Shown: positions 1 through 9,098, counted from the first letter of the stretch. The stretch is 64,000 nucleotides of DNA from Edaphobacter lichenicola (GCF_025264645.1 NZ_CP073696.1:4588001-4652000), one strand, 5' to 3'. Notes: generated by a model from the sequence alone, not told the origin. Translations and numbers: made by a program.

Positions 1-1008
1 GACGAGGCCTTGCTCTTCGCCGCCGAAGAGGATGAAGCGCATGGTGCGGCGGGGCGGACGGCCGAGAGCCTGAACGGCGCGGGCGACTTCGAGGACGGTG
101 GCGACACCGGTGCCGTTATCCTGTGCGCCGGTCGCGGGGTGCCACGAGTCGAGGTGGGCGCCGACGATGACGATGGAGTTGGGGTCTTCGCGGCCGGGGA
201 TCTCGGCGATTACGTTTTGTACTTCGGTTGCGGGACGGATGCGGTTTTTGAAGGAGAAGTGAACCGTGACGGGGCCTTCGTCGAGGAGACGCTTGATGAG
301 GAGCTCGTCTTCGAGGCCTATCTGGGCAGCTGGAAATTGGGCCAGGTCGCCGTTGAAGCTGACCGAACCTGCGTTTTCGGTGCCGTTGGCGCTGCCGGTG
401 GTGAGAACCGCCTTCGGCCCGAAGCTATTGAGCAGGACGAGTGCCTTGAGTTCATCCCCGATGGCGGGATGCTCACCGAAGCTTGCGCTATCGAAGAGGA
501 CGATGTTGCCGGTGATCTTGTCTTTTGCGGCCTGTAGCTTTTCGATGGGAAGTACCTGGGAGATGTAGACCACCTTGCCGGTGACGCCCTCGGCTGGGGT
601 GGAGGGACTCCATCCGGCGGAGAAGATGTGGAGGGGTTGGTTGCGTGGCTCGACGATGTTGCCGACGGCGGGTGTCTCGGGCTCCCAAAGGTTGGGCATG
701 TTGAAGGATTCGGTGTGGATGTTTTTGAGGCCGAGGGATTTGAATTGGTCTTGTGCCCAGGCGACGGCGTGGACGTAGTTGTCGGAGCCGGTGAGACGTG
801 GGCCGATGTCGTCGGCGAGGTGGCGGTCGTAGTCGTAGGCTTTGCCGTTGACCAAGACGTCGCCGATGAGTTTGCTGACGGCAGCGCGGGTGTCGGGTGA
901 GACGGTGACGGGAGTTGCGGTGGGTGTTGCGGGAGTTTGCGCTGGAGTTTGAGCGAAGACGCACGGGGTCGCGATGGCGACGGCGAAGAGAGCAGTTAAA
1001 AGACGCAT
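1..1008 (-). CDS. M28 family zinc metallopeptidase, secreted (3' end outside window)
   Basis: The frame is open from an ATG at 1008 to the window edge (336 residues visible, no stop), so the C-terminus is missing. The N-terminus MRLLTALFAVAIATPCVFA is a Sec signal peptide followed by a Pro/Thr-rich linker. A PA-like insert follows (about residues 110-230), then the start of the catalytic domain. There GAHLDSW (about 283-289) gives the first zinc His and Asp, QDNGTG (about 296-301) the bridging Asp, and FGGEEQG (about 328-334) the catalytic Glu and a zinc Glu. The remaining ligands lie off-window. The order fits carboxypeptidase Q-like M28 aminopeptidases, which remove N-terminal residues from peptides outside the cytoplasm. 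No partner gene is evident; the next gene, on the same strand, starts 594 bp upstream of this start. Confidence 0.9.
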   Translation of the reverse strand, partial: MRLLTALFAVAIATPCVFAQTPAQTPATPTATPVTVSPDTRAAVSKLIGDVLVNGKAYDYDRHLADDIGPRLTGSDNYVHAVAWAQDQFKSLGLKNIHTESFNMPNLWEPETPAVGNIVEPRNQPLHIFSAGWSPSTPAEGVTGKVVYISQVLPIEKLQAAKDKITGNIVLFDSASFGEHPAIGDELKALVLLNSFGPKAVLTTGSANGTENAGSVSFNGDLAQFPAAQIGLEDELLIKRLLDEGPVTVHFSFKNRIRPATEVQNVIAEIPGREDPNSIVIVGAHLDSWHPATGAQDNGTGVATVLEVARAVQALGRPPRRTMRFILFGGEEQGLV

Positions 1009-1092
1009 TCCGTCACGGTATCACGCTGTGAAACCGGGGTGATAGACGGTAAGGAAAGCCGATGAAGACTCTTTGCGGACGATAGCGCGCTA

Positions 1093-1602
1093 TTAGGAGG
1101 GATTTGGAAGACGGAGCGAGGCTACGTCGTGCTTGAGTTCGAGACAGAGGGCTTCGACGACGAGGTTGTGGTCTTCGCGTTGTGCGAGGCCAGAGACGGT
1201 GACGCTGCCGATGATGCCGGTTCCGGCGATGTGGATGGGGAAGCAGCCGCCGTGGGCGGCGTAGTCGGCGTCGGGAAGGTTGTAGCGGTCGTTGAAGGTG
1301 CGGTTGGTCTGCTCGAGTGAGAGGCCGATGGCGTAGGAGCTGCGATGAAAGCGGGAGACGATGTTGCACTTGCGCTGGACCCAGCGTGGATTGTCGGGTG
1401 TCGTGCCTGGGAAGGCGGTGTAGAAGAGGGGCTGGTAGGGGTCGCCAAAGCGGCGGATGTCGATGACGATGGAGTGCTTGCGAGTGGTGGCCAGGTCGCG
1501 AAGGCTGAGACCGAGACGCCAGGCGGTGTCGTAGTCGAAGCTGGTGAAGCGGAGTTCGGCTTCCTGTCGGGCGATGATGGCGAGGTCTTCGGCGATGGGC
1601 AT
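1093..1602 (-). CDS. UPF0303 / heme-degrading-domain family protein
   Basis: This 169-residue cytoplasmic protein spans the whole HbpS/GlcG-like fold used by the UPF0303 family (yeast YBR137W-like). Features seen are the N-terminal helix with EAELRFTSFDYDTAWRLG, the central VIDIRRFGDPYQPLFYTAFPG segment (first 20 residues typical of the family), and the Gly-rich stretch AAHGGCFPIHIAGTGIIGSV near residues 115-135. Some members bind heme or oligomerise, but the biochemical role is not settled, and nothing here identifies a substrate. The length is typical. It lies between the M28 peptidase and a secreted Ntn-hydrolase-like gene on the same strand, with gaps too large to assume an operon. Confidence 0.8.
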   Translation of the reverse strand: MPIAEDLAIIARQEAELRFTSFDYDTAWRLGLSLRDLATTRKHSIVIDIRRFGDPYQPLFYTAFPGTTPDNPRWVQRKCNIVSRFHRSSYAIGLSLEQTNRTFNDRYNLPDADYAAHGGCFPIHIAGTGIIGSVTVSGLAQREDHNLVVEALCLELKHDVASLRLPNPS

Positions 1603-1640
1603 TTCGGATTGGCTCCTTCGAGAGAGGCTTGTAAGATCTG

Positions 1641-2480
1641 CTAATTAGCAGGGCAATTCGGCTTGCGTTGAATCCACTCAGTTCCGCTAGCTCGTCTCAG
1701 CCGTACCGCATCGATGGGGCCTCCGACTGGGGAGAGCATTCTATTGCCTAGATTGATCGCGGGCTCATTCTCGATTGAAATCCTGACAGTGCCAATCACA
1801 TTAGCAGCTAGGGGGTCTCGGCTTGGGTGAGCATTCTTACTGAGGTCTTTCGTCCATTTTCTGGACCGATCCGTTTTTTGTTCGAAGAACTCTTCCGCAA
1901 TATCTGTTTTGCCGAGGAACCTTTCCATCGGCAGACGCGTCGGAGGACCGATAGAAAGGCTAGTCGTTATATGCCGATCTGCGCTAATTGCGTATGTAAC
2001 TTGTGCAAGCACAGTCAATGGGAAACCACCGTCAAAACCCGCAAACAATCCGCTGGTCAATATGTTTCCATCTTCCCCCTGCAAAGAGAGGATTTTTGGG
2101 TCTTTAGCCAGACTCTCCTCCAGCTTCTTTTTGACTTCTTCACCCCAAGCTTTCGCAAGTCTGAGCGGCATCGGCTCAGCTGTTCTTTTGTGGGAGAGGC
2201 TAACGAACATACCCTTAGCAACTGTGTGAGTATCCCACGCGGCGTTTTTGTCAGGAGACAAAGAACCGCCAATGCCCGAAGCAGCAAATATTAGTTCATT
2301 GCCAAATGCGGAAATCTTGCACGTGTCATCCTTTTGCCAGAAAGTAGAGTAAGCCCTGCTATCCGCCGCAACAACAATCTCATCCAGCGAAGAGTCGAGC
2401 ACAATTAGTGTGCCGGCTTCCACTTGAGCTCCCGCCCTCAACGCGAGAACAAAGATCATGAGCGAAAGGATTGTTTTCAT
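1641..2480 (-). CDS. predicted secreted proteasome-like (Ntn-hydrolase fold) protein
   Basis: I start at the ATG at 2480 because MKTILSLMIFVLALRAGAQ is a clean signal peptide; an in-frame ATG 24 bp upstream would put charged residues before it. After the signal the sequence resembles a proteasome/HslV beta subunit. There is a Gly-Thr junction (AGT, Thr24), then LIVLDSSLDEIVVAADSRAY, then TCKI. Counting that Thr as 1, Asp falls at 17 and Lys at 32, against Thr1/Asp17/Lys33 in the 20S proteasome. The following GNELIFAASG matches the next strands, and GLFAGFDGGFPLTVL and SPVGGPIDAV fit later core strands. The family assignment is from motif spacing only. If active it would be an extracytoplasmic Thr-type hydrolase that self-cleaves between Gly and Thr. 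No ATPase partner is nearby. Confidence 0.6.
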   Translation of the reverse strand: MKTILSLMIFVLALRAGAQVEAGTLIVLDSSLDEIVVAADSRAYSTFWQKDDTCKISAFGNELIFAASGIGGSLSPDKNAAWDTHTVAKGMFVSLSHKRTAEPMPLRLAKAWGEEVKKKLEESLAKDPKILSLQGEDGNILTSGLFAGFDGGFPLTVLAQVTYAISADRHITTSLSIGPPTRLPMERFLGKTDIAEEFFEQKTDRSRKWTKDLSKNAHPSRDPLAANVIGTVRISIENEPAINLGNRMLSPVGGPIDAVRLRRASGTEWIQRKPNCPAN

Positions 2481-2560
2481 TTGCTTATCATCGCAAAGAA
2501 ACACCGCGGCATCTTTCTCGGGTACTGATGCAGATAGGGAATAGGTAAGAAGGGGCGCGT

Positions 2561-2893
2561 GTGACAGGAGCTCAGTATCGGCGGATAGCTTTGAAGCTGC
2601 CGGGAGCTTCTGAGGGCGCTAATGGAGGGCACCCGGATTTCCGGGTTGGGGGAGAGATCTTTTGTACTCTTGCGTCTGAAAAGGAGGGATACGGGGTGCT
2701 GATGCTGACGCCGGAGCAGCAGGCGGCATGGTGGAGGACTCTCCTGAGGTGTTTTCGACTGTTCCGGGTGGCGGGGACGGATGGGGATGACCGTGTTCGA
2801 CTGGACGCGGTGAGCGCCGATGTGCTTGAGGCGACGTTGAGAATGGCCTGGAAACGACAGGCGCCCAAGGGTTCGGCGGGGACGGTGCCTTGA
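2561..2893 (+). CDS. MmcQ/YjbR family protein
   Basis: A 110-residue protein starting at a GTG (MTGAQYRRIALKLPGASEG). It matches the YjbR/CyaY-like fold: an N-terminal helix ending in LPGA.E, then HPDFRVGGEIFCTL, an LTPEQQ helix start, and a C-terminal helix containing ATLRMAWKRQ. Members are small proteins sometimes called DNA-binding; the function is unproven. The upstream gene is divergent (its start lies 80 bp away), and yajC follows on the same strand after about 145 bp. Confidence 0.8.
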   Translation: MTGAQYRRIALKLPGASEGANGGHPDFRVGGEIFCTLASEKEGYGVLMLTPEQQAAWWRTLLRCFRLFRVAGTDGDDRVRLDAVSADVLEATLRMAWKRQAPKGSAGTVP

Positions 2894-3038
2894 CACTGCC
2901 CTCCGGTTACGCGATGCTTAGGGGCTAGGCCCTCTTTTGTGCTGGAAGCGAAGCTGCGTCTGTTCTGGGCGCGTCTGCCTGCATGTTTCGGGTTGCAGCG
3001 GCTGGACGAGATTGGGTTATTGAACGGAGTTTTGATTG

Positions 3039-3350
3039 ATGGTTGCGATGTGGTTGCAGAGTGCGATGGGCGGGCTGGGTAATCTGGGTAGTCTCGCGTT
3101 ACCGATCCTGTTTTTCGTGGTGCTTTACTTTTTGATGATTGCACCGAATCAGCGGAAGCAGAAAAAGTGGCAGGAGATGCTGGGTCAGTTGAAGACCGGC
3201 GACCGCGTCACCACGAACGGCGGTATTCGCGGTACGGTGCTGACCGTGAAGGATGATCTGGTTGTGCTGCGCGTGCAGCCGGATGGCGTGAAGCTTGAGT
3301 TCGTCAAGAGCGCGATTGCCGCGGTTACTACGGACGAACAAGCCGCCTAG
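3039..3350 (+). CDS. yajC: preprotein translocase subunit YajC
   Basis: This is the accessory membrane subunit of the SecDF-YajC complex, which assists SecYEG in protein export. The 103-residue product has one N-terminal membrane segment (about 17-36, LPILFFVVLYFLMIAP), the family hallmark NQRKQKKWQEML, and a small beta domain with the TGDRVTTNGGIRGTV motif. The ATG at 3039 lies about 10 nt after GGAG; a TTG one codon earlier and an ATG at 3048 are alternatives. It leads a yajC-secD-secF cluster, the usual order. Confidence 0.95.
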   Translation: MVAMWLQSAMGGLGNLGSLALPILFFVVLYFLMIAPNQRKQKKWQEMLGQLKTGDRVTTNGGIRGTVLTVKDDLVVLRVQPDGVKLEFVKSAIAAVTTDEQAA

Positions 3351-3519
3351 CGGAAGATTTCAAATCAAGCTGTACCAGGTTTTGGCTGTAGATTGAGCTG
3401 TATCAGATGTAGAAGCAAGCACGTTGAGATTGAACCGTTAAAGACGGATGAGGAAGAAGCGAGGAGAACGGCGGCGAGGTTGAAGCAGGGCATCGCGGCT
3501 GAACTCTTCAATAAAGATC

Positions 3520-5127
3520 ATGGGCAAGAATCTGGCCGGGAAATCGGCATTCATCGTTGCGGTACTGGTGATCTTCTGTTTCGGCATCGTGGGCATTCCA
3601 CATGGCGGGCTCACGCAGTCGATCAAAGATCGTATCCACCTGGGGCTTGACCTCAAAGGCGGCACGCACCTGGTGTTGGAGGTTCACGTAGCCGAGGCTA
3701 TTGGCTCCGCCACGGACCGGGACGTGGCACGGCTGGAGGAGGATCTCCAGAAGGCCGGGGTGGTTGGAGCGACGGTGGGCAAGACCGACCCGACGCGGCC
3801 GCAGACGATTGTGGTGTCGGGGATTCCGGCTGCAAAGCTGAGCGATGCGCGTGGCGTGTTGCAGGGCAGCGACTACTCGACCTACGACGTTGTGACGACA
3901 GCCGATGGCAACTCGACGCTGACGATGAAGCTGGCGGCGGTTCGTGATCTTGAGACGCGAACGCTGGATACGTCGATTGAGACGATTCGCGAGCGCATCG
4001 ACAAGCTGGGTGTAAGCGAGCCGGTGATTCAGAAGTACGGGCTTGGTGAGAACCAGATCCTGGTGGAGCTGCCGGGTGTGGATGATCCGGCTCGGGTGGA
4101 AGAGATTATTCAGTCGACGGCGAAGCTGTCGATTCACGCTGTTACCGGTGGACCTTACGAGACGGACCAGGCTGCGATGCAGGCCAACGGCGGGGTGATT
4201 CCTGCTGACTCCGAGCTGGTGCATGGGTCGGGTTCTGCGGGTGCGCCGGATCAGATCTGGCTATTGAAGCGGGTGAGCGAGGTGGAAGGTACGGACTTCC
4301 GCGATGCGCAGCCGGGACAGGACCAGAATGGCCGGCCGAATATCCGGTTCAATCTGACGACGGAGGCGGGCGACCGGTTCTACAAGTACACGGAGGCGCA
4401 TACGGCCTCGAGCGCAACGCCGGGCTCGATGGCGATTGTGCTGGACAACAAGGTGCGCGAGGTTGCAGGGATTCAGTCGGCGATTCGCGATAGCGGTGAG
4501 ATTACGGGCGCGTTTACGCAGCAGCAGGCGAACGATCTTTCGTTGATGTTGCGCACGGGTGCACTGCCGGCTTCGATCTCGTATCTGGAGACGCGGACGG
4601 TAGGGCCGAGCCTGGGTGCTGCTTCGATTCACCAGGGCATCGTTGCTGCGATTGCGGGCATGCTGGCGGTGATGATCTTCATGCTGATCTACTATCGCGG
4701 CGCGGGGATCAATGCTGACCTGGCTTTGATTTTGAACCTGGTGATTTTGCTTGGGTTCATGGGCTTTACCGGATCTACGCTGACGCTGCCGGGTATCGCT
4801 GGTGTGATTTTGACGATCGGTATGGGCGTGGACTCGAATGTGCTGATCTTTGAGCGCATTCGTGAAGAGCTGAGGGCTGGCAAGACGGCGGCGACGGCGG
4901 TGCAGCAAGGTTTCGCGCATGCATGGGTAACTATCGTCGATACGCACGTGACGACGATCGTGTCGGCCATGATCCTGTTCCTGTTTGGTTCGGGACCGGT
5001 GCGTGGGTTTGCGGTAACGCTGGCCTTTGGTCTGTTTGCCAACATCTTTACCGCGGTTCTGGTCTCGCGTGTGATCTTCGACACGATTCTGCAGAAGAAA
5101 GAACGCGGCGCTGCGCTGTCCATTTAG
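3520..5127 (+). CDS. secD: protein translocase subunit SecD
   Basis: SecD uses the proton-motive force with SecF to complete translocation on the periplasmic side. The 535-residue protein has an N-terminal membrane helix (about 11-27), the P1 head with LGLDLKGGTHLVLEV near residue 41, a large periplasmic region, and five C-terminal membrane helices. The MGVDSNVLIFERIREE segment is the conserved proton-pathway region. The length is normal for separate SecD proteins. No strong ribosome site precedes the ATG at 3520, so coupling to yajC 170 nt upstream is unclear. secF follows after 51 nt. Confidence 0.97.
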   Translation: MGKNLAGKSAFIVAVLVIFCFGIVGIPHGGLTQSIKDRIHLGLDLKGGTHLVLEVHVAEAIGSATDRDVARLEEDLQKAGVVGATVGKTDPTRPQTIVVSGIPAAKLSDARGVLQGSDYSTYDVVTTADGNSTLTMKLAAVRDLETRTLDTSIETIRERIDKLGVSEPVIQKYGLGENQILVELPGVDDPARVEEIIQSTAKLSIHAVTGGPYETDQAAMQANGGVIPADSELVHGSGSAGAPDQIWLLKRVSEVEGTDFRDAQPGQDQNGRPNIRFNLTTEAGDRFYKYTEAHTASSATPGSMAIVLDNKVREVAGIQSAIRDSGEITGAFTQQQANDLSLMLRTGALPASISYLETRTVGPSLGAASIHQGIVAAIAGMLAVMIFMLIYYRGAGINADLALILNLVILLGFMGFTGSTLTLPGIAGVILTIGMGVDSNVLIFERIREELRAGKTAATAVQQGFAHAWVTIVDTHVTTIVSAMILFLFGSGPVRGFAVTLAFGLFANIFTAVLVSRVIFDTILQKKERGAALSI

Positions 5128-5178
5128 TTTTTGAGAGATTGCGGAGTCCTGCGGGGCTGTCGCTGAGGGTTTAAGAGC

Positions 5179-6147
5179 GTGAGCTTGGAACTGTTTCGTA
5201 CAACGAATATCGATTGGCTCGGGAAGAAGTGGTACTTCCTCGGGTTTTCCCTGATCTTCTCCGTCTTAGGCGTGATGAGCATTTTGTTCTGGCATCACAT
5301 CCCGCTGGGAGTCGACTTCAAGGGAGGGACGCAGGTCCGCGTAGCCTTCGATCAGACGCCGAATGAGGATCACATCCGGCAGGCGATGGATCGCGCTGGC
5401 GTCCGTGATGCCCGGATCCAGCGGGTGAGCGATCCGAGCGGTCATGCTGCGAATAAGGTGATCATTGCGCTGCCGGAGTCGACGGCGACCGATCAGTCGC
5501 ATGACGCGGGCCGTCAGAGCGTCGAGACGGCGCTGAATGCGAACTATCACGACTCGGCTTTTACGATCGAGCAGGTGGAGATTGTCGGGCCGACGGCTGG
5601 AAAGCAGCTGCAGAAGCAGGCGTGGCTGGCTACGCTCTACTCGCTGATTGGGATGTTGATCTATCTGTGGTTCCGGTTTGAGCTGATCTATGGTGTGGCG
5701 GCAGTTGTGGCGGTGTTCCATGACACGCTGATCACGGTTGGTGCGTTCAGTTTGACGAATCAGGAGATAACCCTTACCGTTATCGCTGCCATCCTAACGC
5801 TGATTGGTTATTCGATGAACGACACGATCGTCGTCTTCGACCGCATTCGCGAGAATCTGGCGCTTTCACGGCGGGAGTCGCTGCATGATGTCGTCAATCG
5901 GAGCATCAATCAGACGCTGAGCCGGACGGTGATCTCGTCGGGGCTGACGTTTTTGACGGTGCTTTCGCTGTATCTGTTTGGCGGCGAGGTGCTGCATGGC
6001 TTCTCGTTCGCGCTGGTTGTGGGAATTTTGATTGGAACGTACTCGTCGATTGCGGTGGCGGCTCCGATGCTGGTGGCGTACCAGGATTGGCGGGTGAAAC
6101 GGGGCAAGTCGGTGACGTTGCCTGCAGGAAAACGCGCCAAAGTGTAG
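5179..6147 (+). CDS. secF: protein translocase subunit SecF
   Basis: Partner of SecD in the SecDF export motor. The 322-residue product starts at a GTG (MSLELFRTTNIDWLGKKWYF). It has membrane helix 1 (about 20-38), the GVDFKGGTQVRVAF motif, a shorter periplasmic domain than SecD, and a C-terminal five-helix bundle containing YSMNDTIVVFDRIREN, the equivalent of the SecD proton-pathway motif. It is the last gene of the yajC-secD-secF group; tonB begins 104 nt later on the same strand, probably as a separate unit. Confidence 0.97.
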   Translation: MSLELFRTTNIDWLGKKWYFLGFSLIFSVLGVMSILFWHHIPLGVDFKGGTQVRVAFDQTPNEDHIRQAMDRAGVRDARIQRVSDPSGHAANKVIIALPESTATDQSHDAGRQSVETALNANYHDSAFTIEQVEIVGPTAGKQLQKQAWLATLYSLIGMLIYLWFRFELIYGVAAVVAVFHDTLITVGAFSLTNQEITLTVIAAILTLIGYSMNDTIVVFDRIRENLALSRRESLHDVVNRSINQTLSRTVISSGLTFLTVLSLYLFGGEVLHGFSFALVVGILIGTYSSIAVAAPMLVAYQDWRVKRGKSVTLPAGKRAKV

Positions 6148-6251
6148 GGCTCGGCTCTTTTGCCGATGGATTTGGAATGAACTCGGGAACAAATTGAAGC
6201 AACGTGGTGTCTAAAGAAAAATAGCTCTTCTTCACAGTAAAGAGGCTGCAT

Positions 6252-6986
6252 ATGTTCGAATCCTCGTTGATGGAATCCGGTGGCCAGATCAAGACCAAGT
6301 CCAAGTACTGGATGATTGGGACCTTTATCTTCAATGGCGCGATCCTGGCAACCATGATCCTTATTCCGCTGCTGTATCCTGAGGCGTTGCCGAAGACGGC
6401 AATGACCGCAATGCTTACAGCGCCGCCTCCACCCCCACCCCCCCCTCCACCACCCCCACCGGCTCAGATTGTGAAGCCGATCAAGATGGTGTCCGAGATC
6501 GACCAGGGCTTACATGCACCTACGAAGATTCCCAAAGACATCAAGATGCTGAAGGAAGACGCTGCCCCTCCGCCGCAGATGGCTGGAGTTGCGGGTATGT
6601 CTGGAATGGGTAGCGGAAGCGGCGTCCCAGGCGGCGTGATGGGCGGCATTGGAACTGCGCCGACCCCGGTCGTGAAGGTTGCTCCGCCGAAGGGCCCGCA
6701 GCGCGTCTCGAGCGGTGTCATTAATGGTCTGGCGATCTCTCAGCCGAAGCCGGTCTATCCTCCAATTGCACGAGCAGCGCACGTCTCAGGTGCGGTGGTT
6801 CTGCAGGCGGTGATCTCGAAGACGGGCACGATTGAGAAGTTGACGGTCGTCAGCGGCCCGCAGATGCTGCAGAGCGCTGCGTTGCAGGCTGTTCAGAACT
6901 GGCGTTACAAGCCGTATCTCTTGAACGGCGAACCCACCGAGGTGGATACACAGATCACCGTGAACTTCAACTTTGGCGGCGGCTAG
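6252..6986 (+). CDS. tonB: TonB-family energy transducer
   Basis: A 244-residue inner-membrane protein that transmits the energy of an ExbB/ExbD motor to outer-membrane TonB-dependent receptors. It has a cytoplasmic N-terminus of about 20 residues, a membrane helix (about 20-42), an unbroken run of about 14 prolines (58-71), a Gly/Met/Pro-rich spacer (115-150), and a C-terminal TonB domain (about 165-244) with the YPPIARAAHVSGAVVLQAVI and NWRYKPYLLNGEP signatures. The ATG at 6252 follows AAAGAGG. exbB and three exbD genes follow directly. Which receptor it serves cannot be seen here. Confidence 0.93.
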   Translation: MFESSLMESGGQIKTKSKYWMIGTFIFNGAILATMILIPLLYPEALPKTAMTAMLTAPPPPPPPPPPPPPAQIVKPIKMVSEIDQGLHAPTKIPKDIKMLKEDAAPPPQMAGVAGMSGMGSGSGVPGGVMGGIGTAPTPVVKVAPPKGPQRVSSGVINGLAISQPKPVYPPIARAAHVSGAVVLQAVISKTGTIEKLTVVSGPQMLQSAALQAVQNWRYKPYLLNGEPTEVDTQITVNFNFGGG

Positions 6987-7112
6987 ACCAAAGCTTAACC
7001 ATGCGATGACGTCTCCCGCGGGTCTCCCAGAGGTTTCGAACTTTTGGGGGATTCCCGGGTCAAGATTTTGAAAGTTAGAGTTCTAAGAGTTCTATCAGGA
7101 GGAAATATTCCA

Positions 7113-7856
7113 GTGATTCTCGCTCATCTCGCAACAACATTCGCTCACGTCCCTGCCTCACTCGCACTGTACTTTGAGGAAGCCCAGGTCAGCTTCAGTG
7201 TCATGGGTCTTTGGGGCAATATGGGTTGGCTCGCGCGCTGCGTCGTCATCCTCCTCTTCATCATGTCCATCTGGTCGCTCGCTGTGATCATCGACCGCGC
7301 TCTCTACTTCTCCGCTGCCCGTAAGCAGTCCCGTGAGTTTGCACCGAAGGTAGCCGGTGCGTTGAAGGATGGCCGTCTGGATGAGGCGATCAAGGTTGCT
7401 GACCGTTCGAAGAAGTCGCACCTCGCCGAGGTTGTAACGGCTGGTCTGCAGGAGTTCCGCAGCTTCGGTTCGGGCGGCACGATCACCGAGGAGCAGGTTG
7501 AGAGCTCGAAGCGCGCACTTGAGCGTTCTGAGGCTATCGTTCACGCCAAGCTGAAGCGCGGCCTGGGCGGTCTTGCAACGATCGGTTCAACGGCTCCCTT
7601 TATTGGTCTGTTCGGTACCGTGGTCGGTATTTTGAACGCATTCCAACAGATCGCAACCCAGAAGACGTCTGGTATCGGCGCTGTGGCCGGCGGTATTTCG
7701 GAAGCCCTCGTAACGACCGCCTTCGGTCTGCTCGTTGCCATCCCTGCCGTTATGACCTTCAACTACTTTACCGGTAAGGTTGAGGCCTTTGACGTCGAGA
7801 TGGATAACAGCTCGAGCGAGCTGGTTGACTACTTCATCAAGCAGAGCCATCGGTAA
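7113..7856 (+). CDS. exbB: MotA/TolQ/ExbB proton channel family protein
   Basis: Pentameric channel subunit of the TonB motor. I choose the GTG at 7113 because a perfect AGGAGG (7097-7102) sits 10 nt upstream; an ATG at 7044 in the same frame has no such site and would add a basic, non-family leader. The product is about 247 residues with one early membrane helix (about 38-62), a cytoplasmic domain, and two C-terminal helices. The family core GLGGLATIGSTAPFIGLFGT and the GISEALVTTAFGLLVAIPAV segment are present. It lies between tonB and three exbD genes. Confidence 0.93.
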   Translation: MILAHLATTFAHVPASLALYFEEAQVSFSVMGLWGNMGWLARCVVILLFIMSIWSLAVIIDRALYFSAARKQSREFAPKVAGALKDGRLDEAIKVADRSKKSHLAEVVTAGLQEFRSFGSGGTITEEQVESSKRALERSEAIVHAKLKRGLGGLATIGSTAPFIGLFGTVVGILNAFQQIATQKTSGIGAVAGGISEALVTTAFGLLVAIPAVMTFNYFTGKVEAFDVEMDNSSSELVDYFIKQSHR

Positions 7857-8006
7857 GCTTCGGTCCTGAAGCATAAAGGAAGCAGCAGTACCCTGCGGGA
7901 ATCACAACTCTGATCAGATCCTCCGGATGTCGCCAGCGAACGGCATCCGGGGGCTGAACGGAATCGCAGGGAGAGTAAATACAGCAAACCGGACGGAGCA
8001 TACGTT

Positions 8007-8456
8007 ATGGGTATCAATAAGCGGGATGAAGGCAAGAAGGTCAACTCCAACATCAACGTGACGCCGATGGTGGACGTGATGCTGGTTTTGCTGATCATCT
8101 TCATGGTCATTACCCCCATGCTGAATAACAAGGTCAACGTTGATCTGCCGAAGGCGGATGCCGCGGTAGTGATGGAAGACGCTAACAAGGAAGATGCTGT
8201 TGTCGTTGCTGTGACGCGCGATGGAAGAACATTCCTCGGCGGCGACCAGGTGACGATCGACGATCTTGGGCCGAAGATTTCGGCGAAGCTGGAGAACAAG
8301 ACCAGCAAAGAAGTGTTCATGCGTGCCGACACGCGGGCGAACTACGGCAAGGTGATGGATGCGGTTGATGGTATCCGTTCGGCCGGTGTGAGCCAGCTTG
8401 GATTGCTCACCGAGAGAACCGATGACTCGGGCACCACGGCACCAGCTAAGAAGTAG
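8007..8456 (+). CDS. exbD: biopolymer transporter ExbD (first of three)
   Basis: A 149-residue protein with a short cytoplasmic N-terminus, one membrane helix (about 22-40) carrying the proton-accepting Asp23 in NVTPMVDVMLVLLIIFMVI, and a periplasmic domain ending in GVSQLGLLTERTDD. With ExbB and TonB it forms the energising complex for outer-membrane transport. It lies 150 nt after exbB and 79 nt before a second exbD. The three ExbD proteins share the membrane helix but differ clearly in the periplasmic domain, which suggests different partners or a mixed dimer. Confidence 0.93.
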   Translation: MGINKRDEGKKVNSNINVTPMVDVMLVLLIIFMVITPMLNNKVNVDLPKADAAVVMEDANKEDAVVVAVTRDGRTFLGGDQVTIDDLGPKISAKLENKTSKEVFMRADTRANYGKVMDAVDGIRSAGVSQLGLLTERTDDSGTTAPAKK

Positions 8457-8535
8457 GATTTGCAGATTTCGTAGAGCGCCGGACTCGTAGTTACTGAGGC
8501 GGCGAGCGTATCTAGAGCATCTGAGGAGAATTGCT

Positions 8536-8970
8536 ATGGGAATGGGTGGAGGAAATACTGGCGGAGCGGTCTCTGAGATCAACGTTACCCCGCTTATCGA
8601 CGTTCTTCTGGTGTTGCTGATCATCTTCATGGTCATCGTGCCGGTGACGCCTCGAGGGTTGGAGACGCTGGTTCCTCAGCCGCCCAAGGAACACCATGAA
8701 GATCCAGTCAACGATCGGACGATCGTGGTTCAGGTGTTATCGAATGGAGCGGGCGCACCTGCGTACAAGATCAACGAGACTTCGATGAACAAGGGCGACC
8801 TTGAGCCGAAGCTGGCAGAGATCTTTGCAACACGCCAGGAGAAGGTCATGTTCGTCAAAGGCGACAAGGATCTGGACTTCAGCAAGGTTGCCGAGGTCAT
8901 CGACTTTGGCCATCAGGCTGGGGTAGATAACATCGGTCTTATCACGCCTCGGGTCGAAGCCGGACAGTAA
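8536..8970 (+). CDS. exbD: biopolymer transporter ExbD (second of three)
   Basis: A 144-residue ExbD/TolR protein. The Gly-rich N-terminus MGMGGGNTGGAVSEINVTPL leads into the membrane helix with Asp22 (LIDVLLVLLIIFMVIVPV). The periplasmic part ends with AGVDNIGLITPRVEA. It starts 14 nt after a GAGGAGA ribosome site region (about 8522-8528). It resembles the third copy more than the first in the segment just after the helix (TPRGLET against ASHGLET), pointing to local duplication. Confidence 0.93.
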   Translation: MGMGGGNTGGAVSEINVTPLIDVLLVLLIIFMVIVPVTPRGLETLVPQPPKEHHEDPVNDRTIVVQVLSNGAGAPAYKINETSMNKGDLEPKLAEIFATRQEKVMFVKGDKDLDFSKVAEVIDFGHQAGVDNIGLITPRVEAGQ

Positions 8971-9098
8971 CCGAATTCTTGAAAGCTCTCGTACGGGCGG
9001 CTGGTCCACATGATCAGCCGCCCGGAGCTTTCTGCAGGTAGTCCGATGCTGTTGATCGAGTGCTCGCTTGCCCAATCTTGTATTGGGAGATGGTTGCG

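Noticed and set aside
4261..4947. Arg/His-rich minus-strand frame inside secD
   Set aside because: Shadow of secD; codon pattern and motifs support only the plus-strand gene.
6418..6465. C/CT-rich tract considered as a possible simple repeat or regulatory element
   Set aside because: It encodes the polyproline linker of TonB, which is usual for the family.
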